Shown one piece after another: positions 20,763 to 28,845 of a stretch of 28,986 bases of DNA (position 1 is the stretch's first letter; every line of letters begins with the position of its first letter). The notes under the pieces were generated by a model, which worked only from the letters and a program-made list of their open reading frames with translations, made no database searches and was not told the origin of the DNA. Location of the stretch: NCBI GenBank assembly GCA_964558465.1, contig CAZLEF010000093.1:1-28986 (forward strand). The letters are read 5' to 3'. The position numbers and the translations under genes are program-made. This stretch comes from JACJYC01 sp964558465 (GTDB lineage Bacteria > Bacteroidota > Bacteroidia > Chitinophagales > Saprospiraceae).

Positions 20763-21014
20763 ATGATTTTACCGGTTAATACCTCACCGTTGTTCTTTGG
20801 CCTCACTTTGAGCCCAACCCAACTTCCGCCGCAGGAAGTGGTCGGGTTCACCAATGATCAGCTGGCCAGCCGGCTTATTTCCATGGGCGTCCTGCCCGGC
20901 AGCAAGGTCGAGCTGATCCGCAAGGCGCCCTTTGGCGGCGGATGGTACGCCCGCATTGACAATCAGGTTATCGCATTGCGTAAGGAAGAACTGGAATGCA
21001 TCGTGATGAAGTAA
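20763..21014 (+). CDS. feoA: FeoA ferrous-iron transport accessory protein
   Basis: This 83-residue cytoplasmic SH3-like protein matches the FeoA family: DQLASRLISMGVLPGSKVELI (about 29-49), then GGWYARIDNQVIALRKEELECI at the end. FeoA assists the FeoB permease in ferrous-iron uptake. The stop overlaps the feoB start by 19 bp, so the two are translationally coupled. An iron-box-like palindrome upstream suggests repression by a DtxR-family protein when iron is plentiful. Confidence 0.92.
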   Translation: MILPVNTSPLFFGLTLSPTQLPPQEVVGFTNDQLASRLISMGVLPGSKVELIRKAPFGGGWYARIDNQVIALRKEELECIVMK

Positions 21015-23143
21015 TCCAGCCCTCAGGCTCCTCCCAACCTTTTACCGTTGCGCTTTTGGGGAATCCCAACTCGGGAAAGACCTCTCTGTTCAATCAGTTG
21101 ACCGGCCTGCGGCAAAAAGTAGGCAATTTCCCAGGGGTAACCGTTGAGAAAAAATCCGGGAAAATCGTTTTACCGGACGCCGGTGATATCACGCTGCTCG
21201 ATTTGCCGGGCGCCTATAGTTTTTACCCCACCTCCCAGGATGAAAGGATCGTTGTTCAGACGCTCCTGAATCCGGATGATCCGCATTACCCTTCGGCTAT
21301 TTTATATGTGGCCGACCTGACCAAACTGGAAAAACATTTACTCCTGTTCTCACAATTGCGCGACCTGGCTTTTCCGATGGCTTTGGTTCTCAATATGGCC
21401 GACCTGGCAGGCGAAGACGCGCGGAAAGTGGATACCGCCAAACTGGAACGCGAATTCGGCACGCCGGTGGTCCTGGTCAGCAGCCGCACCGGGATGGGAA
21501 TGGCCGGTCTGACAGCGGCGATCGGCCAACTCAGATCGCAAAAACAAACACGGGTCAAATCGGATTTTATCCCGGGCCAGTTGGAAAACCAGGTGGCGGC
21601 TAAAGTAGCCGGGTATTTTCCGGGCACAACGCCTTACCGGGCGCTGCTGCTGGCCCACCATGCGGAATGGCTGCCGTTTCTGACCCCGGAAAGCCGGGAA
21701 TCGATCCTGAAAATAAGGACGGATTTGGGATTCAGGTCGCTGAGCAGCCAGGTCAATGAAACGCTGGAGCGATTTGGCCGGTTTACTCCGCTGGTCAGAA
21801 AGGTGATCCTCTTAAACACGGAAGGGGTTAACCGGTTTACGTCCGGATTGGACGCATTGCTCACCCACCGGGTCTGGGGGCCGATGGTGTTCTTTCTGAT
21901 CATGTTCCTCGTTTTTCAATCCATTTTTGCCTGGGCCCAGTATCCAATGGATGGTATCGAATGGATCTTTGGCACAGCAGGGGAGTGGGTAAAGAACATG
22001 GCGCCCGTACCCTGGCTGAGTGGTTTGATCTCGGATGGTTTGCTGGCAGGGCTCGGCGGCATTCTGGTGTTTGTCCCTCAGATTGCGATTCTTTTTTTCC
22101 TGGTATCGCTGTTGGAGGAGGTGGGGTATATGGCCCGGGCGGCATACATGTTCGATCGCCTGATGCAGGTTTTCGGCTTGAACGGCAGGAGTGTCGTAGC
22201 CCTGATCTCTGGCGGCGCCTGCGCTATTCCGGCTGTGATGAGCACCCGTTCGATCAGCAATTGGAAGGAGCGGTTGATTACGATCCTCGTGACGCCTTTT
22301 ATCAGTTGTTCTGCCAGGATTCCCGTTTACACGGCGCTGATCGGATTTGCCGTACCGGCTTCAACGGTCGGGGGGCTTTTCAACTTGCAGGGCATTGCCT
22401 TCATGGGATTGTACCTGATGGGGATCATAGCAGCCCTCGGTTCCGCCTGGATTTTGAAAAAACTGATCCGCACCAGCGAGCGCAGTTTTCTTGCGCTGGA
22501 ATTGCCGCCCTACCGGCTGCCGGTCATGCGCAATGTTTGGCTGGGTGTTTGGGAAAAGGTCCGGTCTTTTGTTGTGGAGGCCGGGAAGGTGATCCTGATG
22601 ATATCCTTTATTTTATGGGCGCTGGCCAGTTATGGGCCCGGCGACCGGATGAAAGAAGCCGAAACCCGGGCATTGGCCGAAGCCTCATCCGCTCAATTGG
22701 ATGAGCAGGGCGCCAGGAATCTGGTTGCATCCTATCAATTGGAAGCCTCTTATGCCGGGCGGATCGGCAAAACCCTCGAACCTGTGCTGGCGCCTCTTGG
22801 CTTTGACTGGAAAATGGGTATTGCCATCGTGGCCTCTTTTGCTGCGAGAGAGGTTTTTGTTGCTACCATGTCCACGATTTACAGCCTGGGCAGCGAAAGC
22901 GATGAATATTCCCTGCGCGACCGCATGGCAAAAGAAATCCATCCGCTGACCGGCAAACCGGTTTACAACCCAGCCACTTCCTGGTCGTTATTGCTGTTTT
23001 ACGTGTTTGCCATGATGTGCATGAGCACGCTGGCTGTTGTAAAACGGGAAACGAACAGTTGGAAATGGCCCGTCGTCCAGTTCGTTTTTATGACCGGCAT
23101 TGCTTACCTGAGCAGCCTGGCGGTGTTTCAGTGGCTGACTTAG
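20996..23143 (+). CDS. feoB: FeoB ferrous-iron transporter
   Basis: This 715-residue inner-membrane ferrous-iron permease has an N-terminal GTPase domain with G1 GNPNSGKT (22-29), switch I around FPGVTVEKKSG (45-55), G3 DLPG (69-72) and G4 NMAD (133-136). A helical linker leads to the membrane domain from about 290 with multiple helices, including the gate-type sequences GGACAIPAVMSTRS and FISCSARIPVY with conserved cysteines. The length is normal. It overlaps feoA by 19 bp. No feoC is seen downstream, where a repeat-rich gap begins. The ATG at 20996 keeps about 15 residues before the first GTPase strand, which is usual. Confidence 0.96.
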   Translation: MHRDEVIQPSGSSQPFTVALLGNPNSGKTSLFNQLTGLRQKVGNFPGVTVEKKSGKIVLPDAGDITLLDLPGAYSFYPTSQDERIVVQTLLNPDDPHYPSAILYVADLTKLEKHLLLFSQLRDLAFPMALVLNMADLAGEDARKVDTAKLEREFGTPVVLVSSRTGMGMAGLTAAIGQLRSQKQTRVKSDFIPGQLENQVAAKVAGYFPGTTPYRALLLAHHAEWLPFLTPESRESILKIRTDLGFRSLSSQVNETLERFGRFTPLVRKVILLNTEGVNRFTSGLDALLTHRVWGPMVFFLIMFLVFQSIFAWAQYPMDGIEWIFGTAGEWVKNMAPVPWLSGLISDGLLAGLGGILVFVPQIAILFFLVSLLEEVGYMARAAYMFDRLMQVFGLNGRSVVALISGGACAIPAVMSTRSISNWKERLITILVTPFISCSARIPVYTALIGFAVPASTVGGLFNLQGIAFMGLYLMGIIAALGSAWILKKLIRTSERSFLALELPPYRLPVMRNVWLGVWEKVRSFVVEAGKVILMISFILWALASYGPGDRMKEAETRALAEASSAQLDEQGARNLVASYQLEASYAGRIGKTLEPVLAPLGFDWKMGIAIVASFAAREVFVATMSTIYSLGSESDEYSLRDRMAKEIHPLTGKPVYNPATSWSLLLFYVFAMMCMSTLAVVKRETNSWKWPVVQFVFMTGIAYLSSLAVFQWLT

Positions 23144-23367
23144 TTGATGCGTTGATTTGTTGATGCGTTGATTTGTTGATTCGAAGGGCGCCGTTCCAAT
23201 CCAATCAATTGTTTATTTGTTTATCTGTTTATTTGTTTATTTGAGGGCATCCGTTCCAACCAATCGAATCAATCGAATCAATCGAATCAATCGAATCAAT
23301 CGAATCAATCGAACCAATCGAATCAATCGAATCAATCGAATCAATCGAACCAATCCAACCAATTAAT
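23144..23367. repeat. Mixed tandem-repeat gap: TTGATTTG, TTTATTTG and CGAATCAAT arrays
   Basis: Between the convergent feoB and carbonic anhydrase genes there is no gene. The gap is a series of short arrays: GTTGATGC/GTTGATTT units (23150-23181), a GGGCGCCGTTCCAAT segment (23187-23201), TTTATTTG units (23211-23242), a second GGGC...CGTTCCAA segment, and about ten CGAATCAAT/CGAACCAAT 9-mers to about 23362. The same order of motifs appears at 28846-28986. Confidence 0.8.
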
Positions 23368-24006
23368 TTACACCAAATTATAAATCTCCTGTATCCCTTT
23401 CAATATCTGGGGGAAATTAATGTTCAGATCCTTTAATACTCCGTTCTTCAGATCATACACCCAGCCGTGAACGGTCGGGAAGCCGGTTTCCTTGTAAAAT
23501 TGTTGGACCACTGCGGTTTTGATCACATTGATGCACTGTTCCTGTACATTGAGTTCGACCAGCCGGTTAAACCGTTCGGTTTCGTCTGCAATGACGCCCA
23601 GTTCGGTTTTGTGGATCCGGTAAACATCCCGGATATTGCGCAGCCATCCGTTCAGAATGCCGAGGTCTTCCTGTTGCATGGCCGCCCGGACCCCGCCGCA
23701 CCCGTAATGGCCGCAGACAATAATATGTTTCACCCCCAGGTGTTTGACGGCAAACTGGATGACCGACTGGCAGTTGAGGTCGATATTGGCCACTACGTTG
23801 GCAATATTCCGGTGAACGAATACCTCGCCCGGCTCCAGGCCCATGATCTCGTTGGCCGGAACGCGGCTGTCCGAACACCCGATATAAAGGAAATCCGGCG
23901 TTTGTGCCTTTGCCAGATTTGCAAAAAAGTTCTCATCCTGGTTGAGCTTGCTTTCAACCCATTTTTTGTTGTTCTCAAAAACCTGACGGTAGATAGTACT
24001 CGGCAT
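23368..24006 (-). CDS. can: Beta-class carbonic anhydrase
   Basis: This 212-residue zinc enzyme interconverts carbon dioxide and bicarbonate in the cytoplasm. The zinc ligands are Cys44 and Asp46 in CSDSR, and His101 and Cys104 in HYGCGG, with Arg48 forming the usual Asp-Arg pair. The sequence runs closely parallel to E. coli Can through ELNVQEQ and HGWVYDLKNG near the end. The frame is open to 24111, but the ATG at 24006 gives the standard N-terminus. It is divergent from the GbsR/MarR regulator gene with a 127-bp gap, so control by that regulator is possible (inference). Confidence 0.95.
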   Translation of the reverse strand: MPSTIYRQVFENNKKWVESKLNQDENFFANLAKAQTPDFLYIGCSDSRVPANEIMGLEPGEVFVHRNIANVVANIDLNCQSVIQFAVKHLGVKHIIVCGHYGCGGVRAAMQQEDLGILNGWLRNIRDVYRIHKTELGVIADETERFNRLVELNVQEQCINVIKTAVVQQFYKETGFPTVHGWVYDLKNGVLKDLNINFPQILKGIQEIYNLV

Positions 24007-24096
24007 AATTGGTGTTTTTTTGGTTACCTTTCCTAAACAAAAAGAAGTCTCGTTTGGGTTCAAAATGAAAATCTGAAAAATTTGAAGAACAAAGCT

Positions 24097-24104
24097 TACC
24101 TTTG
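24097..24104 (+). promoter_or_regulatory. -7 promoter element of the GbsR/MarR gene
   Basis: TACCTTTG fits TAnnTTTG. The expected leader to the ATG at 24134 is about 26 nt. Confidence 0.55.
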
Positions 24105-24133
24105 GTTTCAATTTTTTCAGAAAGTTTGTTCAT

Positions 24134-24634
24134 ATGGAATTGCAGGAAGCCAAAAAAAAATTTATCCAATCCTGGGGCGCCCTGGGCTCCAATTGGGGCA
24201 TCAATCGCACCATGGCCCAGATCCACGCCCTTTTGCTGATTTCCGGCGAACCGCTGAGCGCGGATGAAATCATGGAGGACCTGCAAATTTCCCGCGGTAA
24301 CGCCAACATGAACATCCGGGCGCTGATCGATTGGGGGCTCGTTTACAAAGCCCTCAAAACCGGCGACCGGAAGGAGTATTTTATCGCTGAAAAGGATATG
24401 TGGGAAGTCATGAAGCGCATCATCACCCAGCGCCGCAAAAAGGAACTCGAGCCTATGCTGAAAGTGCTCGACGACCTCTCCAATGTCAATGGGGACACTC
24501 CAGAGGCCCAGGAATTTGAAAAAGTGATCCGCGATATCAAATTGTTTTCTGCCAAAGCGGATTCTACGCTTGATACGCTGCTCAAAGCCGACTCTAATTG
24601 GTTTATCGGCACGTTTCTGAAGATGATCCGGTAA
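24134..24634 (+). CDS. GbsR/MarR-family transcriptional regulator
   Basis: This 166-residue regulator has an N-terminal winged helix-turn-helix of the GbsR type (about 22-95): WGINRTMAQIHALLLISGEPLSADEIMEDLQISRGNANMNIRALIDWGLV is the conserved core. A helical C-terminal region (about 100-166) is likely used for dimerisation. GbsR in Bacillus senses choline. Bacteroidota carry several homologues with unknown ligands. The gene is divergent from carbonic anhydrase and followed by hairpin repeats. Confidence 0.9.
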   Translation: MELQEAKKKFIQSWGALGSNWGINRTMAQIHALLLISGEPLSADEIMEDLQISRGNANMNIRALIDWGLVYKALKTGDRKEYFIAEKDMWEVMKRIITQRRKKELEPMLKVLDDLSNVNGDTPEAQEFEKVIRDIKLFSAKADSTLDTLLKADSNWFIGTFLKMIR

Positions 24635-24639
24635 AGTAT

Positions 24640-24691
24640 CTCCGACCTCCGGTCGGAGGAATAACCAAAGCTTTCCTCCGGTCAGAGGAAA
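24640..24691 (+). terminator. Two CCTCCGGTC hairpins after the GbsR gene
   Basis: CTCCGACC (24640-24647) pairs with GGTCGGAG (24651-24658). TTTCCTC (24672-24678) pairs with GAGGAAA (24685-24691). They begin 6 bp after the stop codon. There is no clear T-run. Confidence 0.5.
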
Positions 24692-24718
24692 TTGCGATTC
24701 CTCCTGCTTGTGTGCAGG

Positions 24719-24820
24719 TACGCCGAGGAGGACCTCGGCGCTACTATTTTAAATACGCCGAGGAGGACCTCGGCGCTACTATTTCAAATACGCCGAGGAG
24801 GACCTCGGCGCTACTATTTC
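24719..24820. repeat. Three 35-bp direct repeats, each a perfect hairpin
   Basis: Units start at 24719, 24754 and 24789 with an exact 35-bp period. Each contains CGCCGAGG-AGGA-CCTCGGCG, an 8-bp perfect stem with a 4-nt loop, then CTACTATTT. The last unit contains the stop codon (TAG, 24814-24816 on the minus strand) of the GNAT-nitrilase gene. It may act as a terminator from either side. Confidence 0.85.
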
Positions 24821-26355
24821 TTCAACACCACCCGGTAAAGATCCGTCCGCCGGTCCTTCAGGTTCCGCACCGTACCTTCCTCGTGCAATTCCCTCAACAA
24901 TTCAATATCGACATCCGCAATAACGGTCATTTCGGCATTCGGCGTTGCTTCAGCCTGGATGCCGTTGGTCGGAAATCCGAAATCGGAAGGGGTAAAGATG
25001 GCAGCCTGTGCAAACTGGATGTCCATATTGTGCACCCTGGGCAGGTTGCCCACGCAGCCGGCGATAGCGACATAACACTCGTTCTCGATGGCACGGGCCA
25101 TGGCGCAATGCCGCACCCGGGTATAACCGTTCTGGGTATCGGTCAGGAAGGGTACAAACAGGATGCGCATACCCTGTTGGGCAAGTATTCTGGATAATTC
25201 CGGGAATTCGACGTCGTAACAGATCAGGATGCCGATTTTCCCGCAATCCGTGTCAAAGACCTTGATGGTGTCGCCGCCGACCATGCCCCAGGCTTTTACC
25301 TCGGAGGGGGTGATATGGATCTTTTCGTAGCGTTCGGAGGTCCCGTCCCGCCTGCAAAGGTACCCCACATTGAGCAGGCTTTCCTCTTCCATATAGGGCA
25401 TGCTGCCCAGGATGATGTTGATGTTGTAACTGACGGCCATTTCCTGGGCCTTGGCCCGGAGCGGTTCCGAATAACTGGCCAGTTGCCGGATGGCTTCCGG
25501 TTCGGGCAAATGGTTGTACTGGGCCATGAGCGGCGCGTTAAAAAACTCCGGGAACATCACAAAATCGCTGCTGTAATTGCTCACCGCGTCCACAAAAAAT
25601 TCCATTTGTTCGACCAGGGATTCAAAATCGTCGAACCGCCGCATCTGCCATTGCACCAGCCCAAGGCGGATAACCGATTTTTCCGTATTGACAAGCCGCT
25701 TTTTTTCTTCAGGTTCGTAATAGATATTGTTCCACTGCAGCAGGACGGCGTATTCCATCGATTCTTTATCGCCCGGCAAATAACCCCGCAGCACCTTGAT
25801 CGGAGAAAACCCGTTGGACAACTGGAAGGTCAGCGTCGGGTCATAGATCTCCCGCAACCGCACTTTTTCAATGTATTCCTTGGGGCTCATTTTTTTGGAA
25901 AAATCCTTGTACTTGGGGATGCGGCCGCCGAAAATGATCGCTTTCAGGTTGAGGTTCTCGCAGAGTTCTTTCCGGGCGTCGTAAAGGCGCCGGCCCAGGC
26001 GCAGGCCGCGGTATTCCGGGTGGATGAACACGTCGATTCCGTACAACACATCCCCTTCCGGGTCGTGGGTATCAAACGACTCGTTGCCGGTGATCTGGCT
26101 GTAGGTGTGGTTGTTGCCGAATTGATCGTAATCGACGATCAGGGCCAGGGCGCTGCCCACGACCTTGCCGTTGACCAAAATGCACAATTGCCCTTCGGGA
26201 AATTTTTCCAGCAATCGCTGGATCTGGTTTTCATGCCACGCCACCTCTTCCTGGCCGCTGTAAGCCTGGATCATCGCTTCTTTCAACTGGAGGTAATCGG
26301 CGATCTCAAGATTGCGCAATTCTACCTTTAAAACGGTTTTTTCATCAATATCCAT
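24814..26355 (-). CDS. GNAT acetyltransferase-nitrilase (carbon-nitrogen hydrolase) fusion
   Basis: This 513-residue cytoplasmic fusion has a GNAT N-acetyltransferase domain (about 10-215, with the acetyl-CoA loop RGLRLGRRLY at 116-125) joined to a nitrilase-superfamily amidohydrolase domain (about 228-510). The nitrilase triad is Glu270 (FPEFF), Lys345 (YEKIHITPSE) and Cys379 (LICYDVEFPE). The same two-domain arrangement is known in Bacillus YhcX and many Bacteroidota, and the reaction has not been established to my knowledge. The ATG at 26355 follows a -7 element (26378-26385). The stop codon lies inside the last copy of the 35-bp hairpin repeat. Confidence 0.93.
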   Translation of the reverse strand: MDIDEKTVLKVELRNLEIADYLQLKEAMIQAYSGQEEVAWHENQIQRLLEKFPEGQLCILVNGKVVGSALALIVDYDQFGNNHTYSQITGNESFDTHDPEGDVLYGIDVFIHPEYRGLRLGRRLYDARKELCENLNLKAIIFGGRIPKYKDFSKKMSPKEYIEKVRLREIYDPTLTFQLSNGFSPIKVLRGYLPGDKESMEYAVLLQWNNIYYEPEEKKRLVNTEKSVIRLGLVQWQMRRFDDFESLVEQMEFFVDAVSNYSSDFVMFPEFFNAPLMAQYNHLPEPEAIRQLASYSEPLRAKAQEMAVSYNINIILGSMPYMEEESLLNVGYLCRRDGTSERYEKIHITPSEVKAWGMVGGDTIKVFDTDCGKIGILICYDVEFPELSRILAQQGMRILFVPFLTDTQNGYTRVRHCAMARAIENECYVAIAGCVGNLPRVHNMDIQFAQAAIFTPSDFGFPTNGIQAEATPNAEMTVIADVDIELLRELHEEGTVRNLKDRRTDLYRVVLKK

Positions 26356-26377
26356 GGTGTTCGATCGTAATGGTCTG

Positions 26378-26385
26378 CAAAAATA
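26378..26385 (-). promoter_or_regulatory. -7 promoter element of the GNAT-nitrilase gene
   Basis: TATTTTTG on the minus strand fits TAnnTTTG, about 17 nt before the ATG after allowing for the start site. Confidence 0.6.
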
Positions 26386-26454
26386 ACTATTTCAACACAT
26401 AACAAGGTTTCAGGCGTTTCGTTCTCTTTCTGAACATATCCAAAAGGCCTGATC

Positions 26455-27165
26455 ATGCGCTATCCGAATTTTTTCCTTTGTTTGGTTTTGTTACTGCCGG
26501 CTTTGAATGCCGGCGCCCAGACCACTTCCAACTGGGGCATCCAACTCAACCCGAATTTTTCCAGCCGCCGGCTGGTCGTGTTTGAATCCCTTTCCGAAAG
26601 GGAGATCTTTGCCATCGATTCCCTGGAAACCGCCAAACCTTCCCTCAGCGCCGGCGTTTTTATACAGTGGCGGGGCCCAAAAGTGGGTTTCCAGGCCGGA
26701 CTCAATTTTATGGAAACCGGCTACCGCACCATCAAAACCCTCGTGCTGCCCGACGATCCGGACGCGCCCAATGCCTCCCAACGCCGCGTCGTGTACCAGA
26801 ATTATATGCTGGAGGCGCCGCTTGACCTGCATTTTTTCCAGGAACTGGATGATAAAAACGAGTTCTTTTTTACGTTTGGCACAGGGGTGGGTTACAACCT
26901 GAAAAATTTTCAGACGGAACTTTTATACCGGGGCGAATCCAAAGGAAACAAAACCCGCCAGGAAGACCCTGACAAGGATAATTTTCGCCGTGTCGCCATG
27001 GAAATCCGTTTTGGCATGGGGTGGGAATCCCAACTCAGCGAAAGGCTTTCGTTTGCCCTTCAACCCAATTTTCAGTTCTGGACCAAGGGCCTCTACCACC
27101 AGGAAGCGACCATCAACCGGCATCTGTATTCGATCGGGGTGCAGTTGATGGTGCGGTTCAGGTAG
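26455..27165 (+). CDS. PorT-like outer-membrane beta-barrel protein
   Basis: This 236-residue protein has a signal peptide (about 1-22, ending AGAQ) and an alternating strand pattern of an 8- to 10-stranded barrel. Examples are PSLSAGVFIQWRGPKVGFQAGLNFMETGY, then LEAPLDLHFFQELDD and FFFTFGTGVGYNL, and a terminal strand IGVQLMVRFR that ends in an aromatic residue followed by Arg. This is the PorT/outer-membrane-barrel-2 type of Bacteroidota. The function is unknown and probably structural or linked to secretion. It is divergent from the GNAT-nitrilase gene and alone in its unit. Confidence 0.85.
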   Translation: MRYPNFFLCLVLLLPALNAGAQTTSNWGIQLNPNFSSRRLVVFESLSEREIFAIDSLETAKPSLSAGVFIQWRGPKVGFQAGLNFMETGYRTIKTLVLPDDPDAPNASQRRVVYQNYMLEAPLDLHFFQELDDKNEFFFTFGTGVGYNLKNFQTELLYRGESKGNKTRQEDPDKDNFRRVAMEIRFGMGWESQLSERLSFALQPNFQFWTKGLYHQEATINRHLYSIGVQLMVRFR

Positions 27166-27324
27166 TATCCGCCAAATTTATTTGGCCGGATCCTTCGAAC
27201 GGTGAGAGTGCTTCGGCCTCCGGACGACGAAGTCGCCTATGGCTGACGGAGTCGACTGCGCTCAGCATGAAAGTCACGATTTTTTATAGTACCCTCACGG
27301 ATTTACGCGTAAAAACAAAAATCA

Positions 27325-28347
27325 ATGGCCATAAAAACCAGGATAACCTTCTGCCTGATCCTCTCTTTTTCAACCCTCGTTGCGGCCCAGTGGCAGCCGC
27401 AAACCATCCCAACTGACGCTTCGTTTCGCTCGATGCACCTGGTGAACAAAAAGATCGTCTGGGCGGGCGGTTCAAAAAGTACCGTGCTGAAAACCACCGA
27501 CGGCGGCGCCAACTGGCAGGTTCTCCATGCGCCGGGCGCCCTCGACTTCCGGGGCATTCACGCCCTCGACGCCCGGACGGCCGTTATCATGTCAGCCGGC
27601 GAAGCGGAAAAAGACGCCGCCAGAATCTTCAAAACGACCGACGGCGGGGCTTCCTGGAAAGAAGTCTTTGCCACCAAGCAAAAAGGCGTATTTCTCGACT
27701 GTCTCAAATTCCGGAATTCAACCACAGGCTACGTCCTCGGCGACCCCATCGATGGAAAACCCTACCTCCTCAAAACCACCGACGGCGGTGAATCCTGGAA
27801 CCGCATCGACCCCGCCGCGTTTCCGGATGTGCTCCCTGGAGAGGCCTCTTTCGCCTCCAGCAATTCGAATATCAGCCTGACCGGCAAAACCGTCCGGTTC
27901 AGCACCCATAGCCGCGTTTTTATTTCTGAGAATGAAGGGGCAACCTGGAAAGTTTTCCGGACGCCCTTTGTACAAGGCGCTACTGCCGGGATCTTCGGGA
28001 TCTGTTTTATCAATCCATCCAAGGGGTTTGCAGTTGGCGGCGACTATGTAAACGACAAGGCCGACTACCCCAATATAGCCCGCACTGCCGACGGGGGGCA
28101 AACCTGGCAATTCACCGCAACGGCCTTGCCCCAAGGCTTGAAAGAATCCGTCTGGCGGATCATGAAAAATCGTTTTATTGCTGTCGGTACCTCCGGAACC
28201 AGCCTCTCCGCCGATGGCGGACAAACCTGGCAGGCCATTGATGATAAACCTTATCATGTGGTTCAATGCGCGGGGAAAACCTGTTACGCAATTGGCGGGA
28301 ACGGGCAGTTGGGGAAATGGGTGAGCGGAACGGGGATCGCCAAGTGA
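27325..28347 (+). CDS. Secreted YCF48-like beta-propeller repeat protein
   Basis: This 340-residue protein has a signal peptide (about 1-22, ending VAAQ) and repeated blades with the BNR/YCF48 signature KTTDGGxxW: at about 53-60, 93-101, 148-156, then weaker RTADGGQTW and LSADGGQTW copies near 252-260 and 291-299. The fold is a six- or seven-bladed propeller, as in the photosystem II assembly factor YCF48 and in many exported Bacteroidota proteins. It has no C-terminal type IX sorting domain. A binding or scaffold role is likely and no enzymatic residue is evident. The stop codon lies within a 32-bp direct repeat. Confidence 0.87.
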   Translation: MAIKTRITFCLILSFSTLVAAQWQPQTIPTDASFRSMHLVNKKIVWAGGSKSTVLKTTDGGANWQVLHAPGALDFRGIHALDARTAVIMSAGEAEKDAARIFKTTDGGASWKEVFATKQKGVFLDCLKFRNSTTGYVLGDPIDGKPYLLKTTDGGESWNRIDPAAFPDVLPGEASFASSNSNISLTGKTVRFSTHSRVFISENEGATWKVFRTPFVQGATAGIFGICFINPSKGFAVGGDYVNDKADYPNIARTADGGQTWQFTATALPQGLKESVWRIMKNRFIAVGTSGTSLSADGGQTWQAIDDKPYHVVQCAGKTCYAIGGNGQLGKWVSGTGIAK

Positions 28348-28465
28348 ACTTCGGCTCCGCTCAGTTCCCAAAGACTGCGGACTGAACTTCGACTTCGCTC
28401 AGTTCCCGGAGACTATGAACTGTGGACTGCGAACTGCCAACTGCGGACTGCCAACTGCCAACTAT
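28345..28465. repeat. Direct repeat spanning the stop codon, plus GAACTGC 7-bp array
   Basis: TGAACTTCG...CGCTCAGTTCCC..AGACT occurs at 28345-28376 and again at 28383-28414. The first copy begins with the stop codon TGA of the YCF48-like gene. It is followed by 7-bp units GGACTGC/GAACTGC/CAACTGC up to about 28462, next to the MerR gene stop. Confidence 0.75.
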
Positions 28466-28809
28466 ACCTGATCCCTCATCCCCGCCAAAAATCCCCTGAT
28501 CTCTTCCAACCGCGCAATACATTCCATCCGCTCTTTTTCCTGACTTTTGCGCGCCTTCAGTTCCCGTTTGGCGCCTGCCAGGGTAAAACCTTGTTCTTTT
28601 ACCAGGTGGTAGATCGTCCGGACCTGTTCGATGTTCTGGAGCGTAAAACGCCGGTCGCCGCGGCTCGTTTTATGGGGCCGCAAAAAATCGAACTCTTTCT
28701 CCCAATACCGGATCAGTGACTTTGAAACCTTGAAAATATCCGATACCTCGCCAATGGTGTAATACCGTTTCAAATCAGGTTCATTTTCGAACATCGGCAA
28801 CTGCTCCAT
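28462..28809 (-). CDS. MerR-family transcriptional regulator
   Basis: This 115-residue regulator has the MerR-type winged helix-turn-helix: YYTIGEVSDIFKVSKSLIRYWEKEF (about 16-40), the wing PHKTSRGDRRFT (45-56), and a following coiled-coil helix KEQGFTLAGAKRELKARKSQEKERM for dimerisation. There is no C-terminal ligand domain and no metal-binding cysteine, so this is one of the short MerR proteins common in Bacteroidota. The target is unknown. It is convergent with the YCF48-like gene. Confidence 0.92.
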   Translation of the reverse strand: MEQLPMFENEPDLKRYYTIGEVSDIFKVSKSLIRYWEKEFDFLRPHKTSRGDRRFTLQNIEQVRTIYHLVKEQGFTLAGAKRELKARKSQEKERMECIARLEEIRGFLAGMRDQV

Positions 28810-28845
28810 AAGCTTCGCTTTGAAATTTCACCGTCTTTATTCCAA

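Noticed and set aside
23263..23362. Possible CRISPR array from the regular repeats
   Set aside because: The units are 9 bp with no unique spacers, so this is a simple tandem repeat and not a CRISPR.
25315..26331. Plus-strand frame of 338 codons opposite the GNAT-nitrilase
   Set aside because: It is antisense to a well-supported two-domain enzyme and shows no domain of its own.
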